Source: Bacteroidota bacterium
GTDB lineage: Bacteria > Bacteroidota > Bacteroidia > UBA7662
DNA: 6,257 nt
Assembly (NCBI GenBank): GCA_016868485.1
Contig: VGGT01000117.1
Coordinates: 1-6,257 of the forward strand
Reading direction: 5' to 3'
A program made the position numbers and the translations under genes. The number at the start of each line of letters is the position of its first letter. Position 1 is the first letter of the stretch. The notes beneath the pieces were generated by a model. That model saw nothing but the letters and a program-made list of their open reading frames with translations. It did no database searches and was not told where the DNA came from. Below, piece after piece: positions 1 to 5,616 of the stretch.

Positions 1-49
1 ACAAACCCAGAATGAGGCTTCTAAGATAGGCAGATACGATTGAACGCAT
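1..49 (-). CDS. Possible 5' end of an unidentified gene, cut by the left edge
   Basis: An ATG (complement of 47-49) opens a frame that stays open to the window edge for 16 codons, reading MRSIVSAYLRSLILGL. The stretch is hydrophobic with two early arginines, which would fit the start of a membrane or exported protein, but it is far too short to identify. It lies 161 bp downstream of the carbonic anhydrase-like gene on the same strand, and a candidate promoter sits in that gap at 80-111. A chance open frame of this length is quite possible. The call rests on the hydrophobic composition and the promoter-like sequence upstream. Confidence 0.4.
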   Translation of the reverse strand, partial: MRSIVSAYLRSLILGL

Positions 50-79
50 GTAAAGCGGTTTATAAGTCAAATCAATCGA

Positions 80-111
80 CGAAAATAGACCAATTGCGCG
101 ACAAAGGCAAA
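80..111 (-). promoter_or_regulatory. Candidate Bacteroidetes-type promoter for the left-edge gene
   Basis: On the minus strand a TTTG (complement of 108-111) is followed after 20 bases by TATTTTCG (complement of 80-87). This matches the Bacteroidetes -33 TTTG / -7 TAnnTTTG pattern with one mismatch in the -7 box. The box ends 30 bases before the ATG at 49, a plausible leader length. Such short motifs arise by chance in AT-rich intergenic DNA, so this is suggestive only. Confidence 0.3.
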
Positions 112-171
112 CCCCACATACAAAAGTTAATAGAACTTTAAGTACAGCAACCCTTTTATGGCTTAGTCAAG

Positions 172-183
172 CGCTGATCAGCG
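172..183. repeat. 12-bp perfect palindrome after the carbonic anhydrase-like gene
   Basis: CGCTGATCAGCG is its own reverse complement and lies 28 bp beyond the stop codon of the minus-strand gene ending at 211. As RNA it could form only a 5-bp stem with a 2-base loop, and no T-run follows on either strand, so an intrinsic terminator is unlikely. It could be a protein-binding site or chance. Confidence 0.35.
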
Positions 184-210
184 GTTGGTTGAGCTTTCTG
201 GTTGCTTGTA

Positions 211-738
211 TCACTGATCGTACCAAGACGCGTACGCGACATAATGATCCGCCGTGCGGTCAATCAGTGCCTTTTGCTCATCGGTCAAGGGCTTGATTTT
301 ACGGGCCGGTACACCTGCATATAAATGTCCGGATTCGCACACGGTGCCCTCGAGCACCACGCTTCCTGCAGCAATCAGGCAATAAGACTCCACCACGGCA
401 TGGTCGAGAATGATCGCGCCCATGCCCACCAACACATGGTCATGCAACGTACAGCCGTGGATCATCGCCTGATGCCCAATACTCACACGCGCGCCAATCT
501 GGGTGGAAGCTTTTTGGTAGGTGGCATGAATGATGGCGCCATCCTGAATGTTGGTTTGTTCACCAATACGGATGCTGTGCACGTCGCCCCGGATCACGGC
601 CTGAAACCAAACAGAACAGCGGTCACCCAATTGCACATCGCCCGTGAGGGTAGCATTGGGGGCTAAAAAACAATCTTGGCCGATAATTGGCATCACCCCC
701 TTCACCGGCAAGATCAATGCTCGTTGTTCTGTTGTCAT
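211..738 (-). CDS. Gamma-class carbonic anhydrase-like hexapeptide-repeat protein (YrdA/PaaY family)
   Basis: A 175-residue left-handed beta-helix protein of the LbH gamma-carbonic anhydrase-like family, normally a cytoplasmic trimer with metal between subunits. Hexapeptide repeats run from about residue 20 to 140 (for example around IGEQTNIQDG). The three zinc-ligand histidines are visible: H71 in IIHATY, then H89 and H94 in the IGHQAMIHGC stretch. R50 and D52 (VIRGDV) and Q65 also match the Cam-type active site. The acidic proton-shuttle loop of archaeal Cam is absent, as in the short bacterial CamH/YrdA proteins, so activity cannot be assumed. Length fits the family (about 170-180). The ATG at 738 gives the usual N-terminus. 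The frame stays open upstream to a TTG at 807, but that extension only reads through the 21-bp tandem repeat (three LTFKPVF-like heptads) and is unlikely to be translated. The gene is divergent from the b5-like gene. Some relatives instead assist CoA-thioester pathways. Confidence 0.9.
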   Translation of the reverse strand: MTTEQRALILPVKGVMPIIGQDCFLAPNATLTGDVQLGDRCSVWFQAVIRGDVHSIRIGEQTNIQDGAIIHATYQKASTQIGARVSIGHQAMIHGCTLHDHVLVGMGAIILDHAVVESYCLIAAGSVVLEGTVCESGHLYAGVPARKIKPLTDEQKALIDRTADHYVAYASWYDQ

Positions 739-751
739 ACGCACAAATATG

Positions 752-827
752 GGTTTGATCGTCAAAAATACCGGTTTGAAAGTCAAAAATACCGGTTTGA
801 AAGTCAAGAAATAGGTTTGATTTACCG
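752..827. repeat. 21-bp tandem repeat, three units plus a partial fourth, in a divergent intergenic region
   Basis: Units begin with GGTTTGA at 752, 773, 794 and 814. The first two steps are 21 bp and the last is 20 bp. Units two and three share GGTTTGAAAGTCAA, unit one differs at the GATC centre, and unit four is truncated. On the minus strand two units carry TATTTTTG (complements of 763-770 and 784-791), a perfect match to the TAnnTTTG -7 box. Properly spaced -33 boxes are not evident, so promoter function is unproven. Because the main period is a multiple of three, reading frames stay open through the array on both strands. It may be a regulator-binding array or a product of replication slippage. 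Confidence 0.85.
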
Positions 828-897
828 TGGGCTTTCAAAAAAACAGGCTGTTGAAATATATGACGCATATTTGTCGACTCTTGTTAACCCCAAAACC

Positions 898-1149
898 GTG
901 GATCGCGATTCGTCTGTTCCTCTTCCTGTGTACACCCGCGCACAGCTTGCCCTACGCAACGGACAGGATAAACCTGAAATCTGGATCGCTTGTCGCGGCC
1001 TAATTTATGACGTGAGTTTGAGTCGCCTCTGGCGGGGTGGCAAGCACTACGAGCATTGGGCCGGACAAGAGCTCAGCGATGAAATCGCCGACGCCCCCCA
1101 CACGGAACAGGTTTTGGAGCGCTTTTCGGTTATTGGTCGTCTTGCTTGA
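898..1149 (+). CDS. Small cytochrome b5-like heme/steroid-binding domain protein
   Basis: With a GTG start at 898 this is an 83-residue protein consisting almost entirely of one cytochrome b5-like fold. The typical order is visible: YTRAQLALRNG (12-22), a beta-strand region EIWIACRGLIYDVS (27-40), LWRGGKHYEHWAGQEL (44-59) and APHTEQVLERFSVIGRL (66-82). H50, H53 and H68 are candidate heme ligands; H68 corresponds best to the second axial histidine of b5. The canonical HPGG is absent, as in other short prokaryotic relatives. No signal peptide or membrane segment is seen, so a soluble electron carrier or heme-binding protein is the likely product. The start is uncertain: the frame is open back to an ATG at 676, but that version would read through the tandem repeat and overlap the divergent gene. 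An in-frame TTG at 871 is the other reasonable choice. The stop lies 3 bp from that of the convergent aldehyde dehydrogenase. Confidence 0.8.
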   Translation: MDRDSSVPLPVYTRAQLALRNGQDKPEIWIACRGLIYDVSLSRLWRGGKHYEHWAGQELSDEIADAPHTEQVLERFSVIGRLA

Positions 1150-1152
1150 TTT

Positions 1153-2595
1153 TTAGTACTTAATACAAACATTGACGGGCTCGGTGAAGAACCGAAGGGC
1201 ATCGTAGCCCCCTTCTCGGCCGACACCCGATGACTTCATTCCCCCAAAAGGAGTTCGAAGATCGCGCAGGAGCCAGGAATTGACCCACACAATGCCAAAA
1301 TCGAGCTGGGCCGACATCCGGTGCACGCGCGACCCGTCGCTGGTCCATAAACCGGCTGCTAGTCCGTATTCCGTGCCGTTGGCCAGCTCCAAGGCCTCTT
1401 GCTCGGTATCGAAGGCTTGTAGGGTCACCACCGGGCCGAAAATCTCCTCCTGGTTGGTGCGGCACTGATTGGGGAGCCCATCAATCACGGTAGGTTCCAT
1501 AAACCAGCCACCTGCACATCTTCCATGAGGGATAACGCGTTGGCCACCGCAGTGAATCACTCCGCCTTCTTCGAGCGCCAGCTGAACATAGCCCAACACT
1601 TTATTGAGGTGGGCTTCCGAAACCAGTGCCCCCAAACGGCTGTCGTCATGTTGGGGATCGCCGACCGTTAATTGCCGCACCCGTTCCACAAAATCCTTCA
1701 GAAATCGATCATAAATTGATCGCTCCACCAAAATCCGGGAGCCACACAAACATATTTCACCCTGATTGGTGAAGGAGGAGCGCACGGCACTCGAAAGTGC
1801 TTCTTCGTAGGATGCATCGGCAAAAATGACCGTAGGATTCTTCCCCCCCAATTCGAGCGATAGTTTTTTGAAGAGGGGCGCCGCTTGGGCTGCGATGCGT
1901 GCACCGGTGGCCGTTCCTCCCGTAAAACTAACCGCCTTCACATCGGGATGTATGTTCAATCGGTCGCCTATGGGCCCTCCGTAGCCGTGTACTATATTCA
2001 AAACGCCCTTGGGGAATCCAATTTCGTGCGCCCATTCCGACAACATATAGGCTGTGTAGGGCGTGAGCTCCGATGGCTTGGCCACCACAGTATTTCCAGC
2101 GGCCAGTGCAGGGGCAATCTTCCATGTGAATAAATAGAGGGGGAGGTTCCAGGGCGAGATGCAGGCCACAACCCCTAATGGCTTACGCAACACATAATTG
2201 ATGGCTTGCCGGTCGGTGTCGAACGCATCTTGACGGTCGTGGAGCACAGCACCTGCGAAAAACCGCAGATTATCGACTGCCCGAGGGATGTCCATTCGGC
2301 GTGCCAGCGACACCGGCTTGCCTTGATCGCGGCTCTCTGCTCGGGCAAATTCTTCCATCCGCTTTTCAATTCCATCCGCCAACCGATGGAGCCAGCCTGC
2401 CCGCTCGGCCGCCGATGTTTGCCGCCATTCCCGAGCTGCTTCTTTGGCCGCAGCCACCGCTGCGTCGACATCCCCCGCAGCGCTGACCGGCGCATGGGCA
2501 TAGGCTAGGCCGGTGGCGGGTTCGAAAACGGGTAGGGTTTCTCCGGATTGCGCGGCCACAAAAGAGCCGTTGATGTAGTTCAATAGGGAAATCAT
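1153..2595 (-). CDS. Aldehyde dehydrogenase, 2-aminomuconate/2-hydroxymuconate semialdehyde dehydrogenase-like
   Basis: A complete 480-residue NAD(P)-dependent aldehyde dehydrogenase, cytoplasmic and normally oligomeric. Visible active-site elements are N150 in SPWN, K173 in VAKPSE, general base E248 in LELGGKNP, nucleophile C282 in NQGEICLCGSR, and E384 in QEEIFGPV. The 34-residue E-to-C spacing is canonical. The C-terminal block (WLLRDLRTPFGGMKSSGVGR, 441-460) is characteristic of the ALDH8A1/AmnC/2-hydroxymuconate-semialdehyde branch; R444 falls where Pseudomonas AMSDH uses Arg464 to hold the substrate carboxylate. The likely reaction is oxidation of 2-aminomuconate 6-semialdehyde to 2-aminomuconate in kynurenine breakdown, with the hydroxy analogue as the alternative. 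It starts 24 bp after the SDR gene on the same strand, suggesting an operon. No other kynurenine gene is in the window, so the substrate is inferred from family resemblance. Confidence 0.88.
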   Translation of the reverse strand: MISLLNYINGSFVAAQSGETLPVFEPATGLAYAHAPVSAAGDVDAAVAAAKEAAREWRQTSAAERAGWLHRLADGIEKRMEEFARAESRDQGKPVSLARRMDIPRAVDNLRFFAGAVLHDRQDAFDTDRQAINYVLRKPLGVVACISPWNLPLYLFTWKIAPALAAGNTVVAKPSELTPYTAYMLSEWAHEIGFPKGVLNIVHGYGGPIGDRLNIHPDVKAVSFTGGTATGARIAAQAAPLFKKLSLELGGKNPTVIFADASYEEALSSAVRSSFTNQGEICLCGSRILVERSIYDRFLKDFVERVRQLTVGDPQHDDSRLGALVSEAHLNKVLGYVQLALEEGGVIHCGGQRVIPHGRCAGGWFMEPTVIDGLPNQCRTNQEEIFGPVVTLQAFDTEQEALELANGTEYGLAAGLWTSDGSRVHRMSAQLDFGIVWVNSWLLRDLRTPFGGMKSSGVGREGGYDALRFFTEPVNVCIKY

Positions 2596-2619
2596 GAAGT
2601 GTATTTTTTGATCGATTCT

Positions 2620-3411
2620 TTATAGACATCCCGTCCTGCCGCCGTCGACGGGAAGGTTGATGCCGTTGATGTAGCCTGCTGATGGCCCGGCCAGGAACGC
2701 AATGGCCGCCGCTATTTCTTCTGGACGTCCAAAACGGCCCGCTGGTATTTCGTTGATCATATCCTGCTCCACCTCCTCTGGGCTGCGCGCTTCTCGGGCA
2801 GCCTTTCCTCCGATGATCTGCTCGAGGCGTTCGGTCTTGGTGGCGCCTGGCAAGACATTATTGACCGTGATGCCATGGCGTGCCACCTCGGCCGATAAGG
2901 TTTTGGCCCATGAGGCCACGGATGCCCGAATGGTATTGCTTACCCCAAGACCATGCAAGGGTTGTTTAACGGAAGTAGAGATGACATTAATGATGCGCCC
3001 GTAGGCCGCATTTCGCATGCCAGGAATCAGGCATTGACTTAATTCGTGTGATGCCAATAGATGTTGGGTAAAAGCTGCTATAAAGGCACTAGGAGTGGCC
3101 GCTTGAATGGGTCCGGGCGGTGGTCCGCCGCTGTTGTTGACCAAAATATGTATTGTTCCATGCGCTGACACCCATCGGCCAACCGCTTCAGACAAGGATG
3201 CCGGATGGCTCGAATCGCCCACAATGATATCGTGTTCGTTGGGGTGCGCTTCCTTCAGCTGCTGCACGGCATGCAGCAAATCGGATTCTTGACGGGCCAT
3301 CAACACCACCCGGCAAGCTTGCGCGGCGAGGGCATGTGCAGCAGCAAGACCAATGCCCCGACTTGCGCCACACACCAAGGCTGTCTTGTCTTTTAGATCA
3401 TCATTTTTCAT
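2620..3411 (-). CDS. Atypical short-chain dehydrogenase/reductase with altered catalytic tetrad
   Basis: A 263-residue Rossmann-fold protein, full length for classical SDRs. The nucleotide-binding motif GASRGIG (15-21), the NNSGGPPPGP stretch (92-101) and the C-terminal PVDGG (254-258) are clear, and R40 after the second strand suggests NADP(H). Aligning the flanking blocks (GRIINV, then AKTLSAE and HGITVNNVLPG) puts S145 at the catalytic serine. The Tyr position is then S158, the Lys position R162 and the helix-4 Asn position H117. This serine-plus-SNxxR pattern with GGPPPGP is, as I recall, typical of a beta-ketoacyl-ACP-reductase-like subgroup without the perfect tetrad, so it is a family trait rather than an error. 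Reductase activity is therefore doubtful. The start chosen is the ATG at 3411, just before the fold; an upstream in-frame codon at 3468 would add 19 residues lying within nth. It overlaps nth by 11 bp and precedes the semialdehyde dehydrogenase gene, suggesting a role near that enzyme. Confidence 0.88.
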   Translation of the reverse strand: MKNDDLKDKTALVCGASRGIGLAAAHALAAQACRVVLMARQESDLLHAVQQLKEAHPNEHDIIVGDSSHPASLSEAVGRWVSAHGTIHILVNNSGGPPPGPIQAATPSAFIAAFTQHLLASHELSQCLIPGMRNAAYGRIINVISTSVKQPLHGLGVSNTIRASVASWAKTLSAEVARHGITVNNVLPGATKTERLEQIIGGKAAREARSPEEVEQDMINEIPAGRFGRPEEIAAAIAFLAGPSAGYINGINLPVDGGRTGCL

Positions 3412-4075
3412 GGGGAACGGATTTTGTTGTTGGGTTATTTTGGTTTTTCTTAAACCAGATACACACATCGGTTAAACCACATGCGGTGCATTTCGGCTTT
3501 CGCGCCACGCAGATGTAGCGACCGTGTAGGATGAGCCAATGATGCGCCACGGCCACAACTTCGGCGGGCAGATGCCGCATCAGTTGTTTCTCTGCCTCCA
3601 AGGGTGTTTTCGCCTTTTTGGTGAGACCAATACGGGCTGAAACCCGAAAAACGTGGGTATCGACGGCCATCGCGGGCTGATCGAACACCACACTCACCAC
3701 CACGTTCGCAGTTTTTCGTCCGACGCCAGGAAGCTTCACCAGTTCTTCAATCTTGGAAGGGATATTGCCCTGATGATGATCCACCAGCTGCCGTGCTGCA
3801 GCCACCAGATGCCTCGCTTTGTTGTTGGGGTAAGAAATGCTCTTAATGAGGGCAAATACCGCATCGACTGGGGCCTCGGACAGAGCAAACACGGTGGGAT
3901 AATGTTGGAAAAGAGCAGGGGTGGTTAGGTTTACCCGTTTATCGGTGCATTGTGCCGAGAGCATCACGGCTACAAGCAACTCATAGGGATTGGTGTAGGT
4001 CAATTCCGTAGCCGCTTTAGGCGCATGCTGCCTAAAGAAATCGATGGTCTTTTTATAGCGTTCTGCGGTGGTCAT
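3401..4075 (-). CDS. nth: Endonuclease III (DNA glycosylase/AP lyase)
   Basis: A 224-residue base-excision repair enzyme that removes oxidised pyrimidines and nicks the abasic site. The helix-hairpin-helix lies around LPGVGRKTANVV (115-126) with catalytic lysine K121. The catalytic aspartate is D139 in AVDTHVFRVS. The C-terminal [4Fe-4S] loop has the exact C-x6-C-x2-C-x5-C pattern at C189, C196, C199 and C205. The N-terminal region with LLVAVMLSAQCTDKRVN (33-49) is also typical. The ATG at 4075 gives the usual N-terminus. A short tail of about 19 residues after the cluster is less conserved and overlaps the start of the SDR gene. nth is the first gene of the minus-strand group and is divergent from glutamate dehydrogenase across a 236-bp gap. 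Confidence 0.97.
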   Translation of the reverse strand: MTTAERYKKTIDFFRQHAPKAATELTYTNPYELLVAVMLSAQCTDKRVNLTTPALFQHYPTVFALSEAPVDAVFALIKSISYPNNKARHLVAAARQLVDHHQGNIPSKIEELVKLPGVGRKTANVVVSVVFDQPAMAVDTHVFRVSARIGLTKKAKTPLEAEKQLMRHLPAEVVAVAHHWLILHGRYICVARKPKCTACGLTDVCIWFKKNQNNPTTKSVPHEK

Positions 4076-4091
4076 GGCTTAGGCCACGAAT

Positions 4092-4115
4092 ATACCGCTT
4101 ACATGCTTGCGGTAT
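4092..4115. repeat. Inverted repeat (7-bp arms, 10-base loop) in the nth leader
   Basis: ATACCGC at 4092-4098 is the reverse complement of GCGGTAT at 4109-4115, so either strand could form a hairpin. It ends 16 bp upstream of the nth start codon. No T-run follows on either strand, so it is not a standard terminator. A minus-strand TATATTCG (complement of 4087-4094), a one-mismatch -7 box, overlaps its edge. The repeat could therefore be an operator or leader hairpin for nth. Confidence 0.45.
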
Positions 4116-4150
4116 GTTCTGTTTGGTGAAAGACCGCAGGATGTGACTTT

Positions 4151-4165
4151 TCATGCGTCGCATGA
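4151..4165. promoter_or_regulatory. Perfect 15-bp palindrome, possible operator of the nth/gdh divergent region
   Basis: TCATGCG-T-CGCATGA has 7-bp arms that are perfect reverse complements around one central base. It lies 13 bp upstream of the TAATTTTG box at 4179-4186, covering the space where a -33 element would be expected. This is the arrangement of a dimeric regulator site at an activator- or repressor-controlled promoter. The binding protein is unknown and nothing in the window encodes an obvious regulator. Confidence 0.45.
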
Positions 4166-4178
4166 TTTCATATATTCT

Positions 4179-4186
4179 TAATTTTG
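4179..4186 (+). promoter_or_regulatory. Candidate -7 promoter box for glutamate dehydrogenase
   Basis: TAATTTTG matches the Bacteroidetes -7 consensus TAnnTTTG perfectly. No TTTG or TTG is found at the usual distance upstream; a palindrome occupies that place instead. Transcription from here would give a leader of about 120 bases before the start at 4312. Confidence 0.45.
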
Positions 4187-4273
4187 CGGCGTATTTTTTT
4201 CGCGGCGAATTTTCGCTTAGTGATCCCGCTGACGAAACCTCAAAAATGAACAGCAAAGATTTGAACGTATCCC

Positions 4274-4297
4274 ATAAACCTTTAAACCTATAAACCC
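4274..4297 (+). repeat. Three tandem 8-bp units just upstream of the glutamate dehydrogenase start
   Basis: ATAAACCT, TTAAACCT and ATAAACCC follow each other without gaps and differ only at the first and last bases. The array ends 14 bp before the ATG at 4312, so it lies in the leader or translation-initiation region. It is AC-rich and unlikely to form a stem. It could serve as an unstructured ribosome-entry region in place of a Shine-Dalgarno sequence, as a binding site, or be chance. Confidence 0.5.
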
Positions 4298-4311
4298 CAA
4301 TCCTTGAGCAT

Positions 4312-5589
4312 ATGTCGACCCTCGAAAACTCAACGCTGATCCCCGCTGCTGAAAACCCATTCGACTCTATGATGTCGCGCTTCGATGAAGCGGCACGTAT
4401 TCTTAATCTGAGCGAAGGCCTGTATAATGTTCTTAAATCGCCCGCAAAGCAGGTTATCGTATCGCTTCCTGTGAGCATGGACAACGGCAGTATTCAGGTT
4501 TTCGAAGGCTACCGGGTGGTGCACAACATCAACCTCGGTCCGGCAAAAGGGGGCATTCGCTACTCGATGGATGTTCACCTCGACGAGGTGAAGGCTCTGG
4601 CTGCTTGGATGACTTGGAAATGCGCTGTTTCGAATATCCCTTTTGGGGGAGGCAAAGGCGGTATCAAATGCGACCCGCGATCGATGTCAGCCGGCGAGTT
4701 GGAGCGATTAACACGCGCCTACACCCGCGCCATGATTGATGTATTTGGACCAGAAAAAGACATCCCGGCACCGGATATGGGAACGGGTCCGCGTGAGATG
4801 GCATGGATCATGGACCAATATTCTAAATTGGTGGGTTACAGCAGCCCGGCCGTTGTGACCGGTAAGCCGCTGGTGATGGGGGGGTCGAAGGGTCGTGTTG
4901 AGGCAACGGGTCGCGGCGTGATGGTGGCCTGTAGGTCTGCCATGCTCAAAATGGGATTAAACCCCTACAAATCGACCTGTGCGGTGCAGGGATTTGGAAA
5001 TGTGGGGAGCATCTCTGCTAAGTTGATTGAACAACAAGGACTTAAAATACTTGCGATTAGTGATGTAACGGGGGGGTATTACAACCCGAACGGCATCAAC
5101 ATACAAGAAGCTATTGCGTATAGCCAGGCCCATGGGAATCAGTTGCTTGGTTTCACCGGTGCCGACCCCATATCGAACAACGAGTTACTTGAATTGGACG
5201 TTGATGTATTGGTACCCGCGGCCATGGAGGACCAAATTACCGGGCATAATGCGGCCCGAATTAAAGCGAAGCTCATTGTGGAGGGTGCCAACGGCCCTGT
5301 AGCAGCGAGTGCGGATGAGATCTTGAATCGTAATGGTGTGATGGTGGTGCCCGATATCTTAGCCAATGCCGGTGGGGTAACGGTTTCTTATTTCGAATGG
5401 GTGCAAAACCGTTTGGGTTACTTCTGGACGGAGGAGCGGGTCAACCGCCGTGCGGATCGCAATATGAAAGAGGCGTTTGAACATGTCTACCAAACATCGA
5501 TGCAACACAACTGCAGTCTTAGAATAGCGGCCTACATTGTGGCCATTGATAAGGTTGCTCAGGTTACGCAACTTCGGGGTGGTATTTAA
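4312..5589 (+). CDS. gdhA: Glutamate dehydrogenase (Glu/Leu/Phe/Val dehydrogenase family)
   Basis: A complete 425-residue enzyme interconverting glutamate with 2-oxoglutarate and ammonia, cytoplasmic and expected to be hexameric. The N-terminal substrate domain shows K79 in GPAKGGIRYS, K103 in MTWKCA, catalytic K115 in PFGGGKGGI and D155 in IPAPDMGTG, all family hallmarks. The nucleotide domain has GFGNVGS (227-233) with D251 at the end of the second strand, which leans toward NAD. NADP or dual use cannot be excluded. The C-terminal VVPDILANAGGVTVSYFEW (346-363) is also characteristic. Length matches the short hexameric RocG/GudB-type class. Substrate could in principle be another amino acid, but the K79/S359 arrangement and overall sequence favour glutamate. 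The ATG at 4312 gives the expected N-terminus and no Shine-Dalgarno sequence is seen. A promoter-like box and palindrome lie upstream, and phosphatidylserine decarboxylase follows after 27 bp. Confidence 0.93.
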   Translation: MSTLENSTLIPAAENPFDSMMSRFDEAARILNLSEGLYNVLKSPAKQVIVSLPVSMDNGSIQVFEGYRVVHNINLGPAKGGIRYSMDVHLDEVKALAAWMTWKCAVSNIPFGGGKGGIKCDPRSMSAGELERLTRAYTRAMIDVFGPEKDIPAPDMGTGPREMAWIMDQYSKLVGYSSPAVVTGKPLVMGGSKGRVEATGRGVMVACRSAMLKMGLNPYKSTCAVQGFGNVGSISAKLIEQQGLKILAISDVTGGYYNPNGINIQEAIAYSQAHGNQLLGFTGADPISNNELLELDVDVLVPAAMEDQITGHNAARIKAKLIVEGANGPVAASADEILNRNGVMVVPDILANAGGVTVSYFEWVQNRLGYFWTEERVNRRADRNMKEAFEHVYQTSMQHNCSLRIAAYIVAIDKVAQVTQLRGGI

Positions 5590-5616
5590 TTCAATTTTGG
5601 CTCATTTAGACCTTTT

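Noticed and set aside
172..183. Palindrome as a terminator of the carbonic anhydrase-like gene
   Set aside because: The stem is only 5 bp with a 2-base loop and no T-run follows.
325..666. 113-codon plus-strand open frame
   Set aside because: It is antisense to the well-supported carbonic anhydrase-like gene and its translation shows no recognisable domain.
739..807. N-terminal extension of the carbonic anhydrase-like protein from a TTG
   Set aside because: It encodes only repeat-derived heptads; the ATG at 738 gives the normal family N-terminus and length.
623..868. 81-codon minus-strand frame across the tandem repeat
   Set aside because: It overlaps the carbonic anhydrase-like start in another frame; its openness is explained by the 21-bp repeat period.
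676..897. Long N-terminal extension of the b5-like protein
   Set aside because: It would overlap the divergent gene's coding start and consist mostly of the tandem repeat; b5-domain homology begins only near residue 11 of the shorter version.
4205..4216. GCGAA-TT-TTCGC inverted repeat in the gdh leader as an operator or terminator
   Set aside because: The arms are only 5 bp and no T-run follows; such short repeats are expected by chance.
4053..4484. 143-codon minus-strand frame in the nth/gdh region
   Set aside because: It overlaps the starts of both nth and gdhA, has no recognisable domain, and covers the promoter region.
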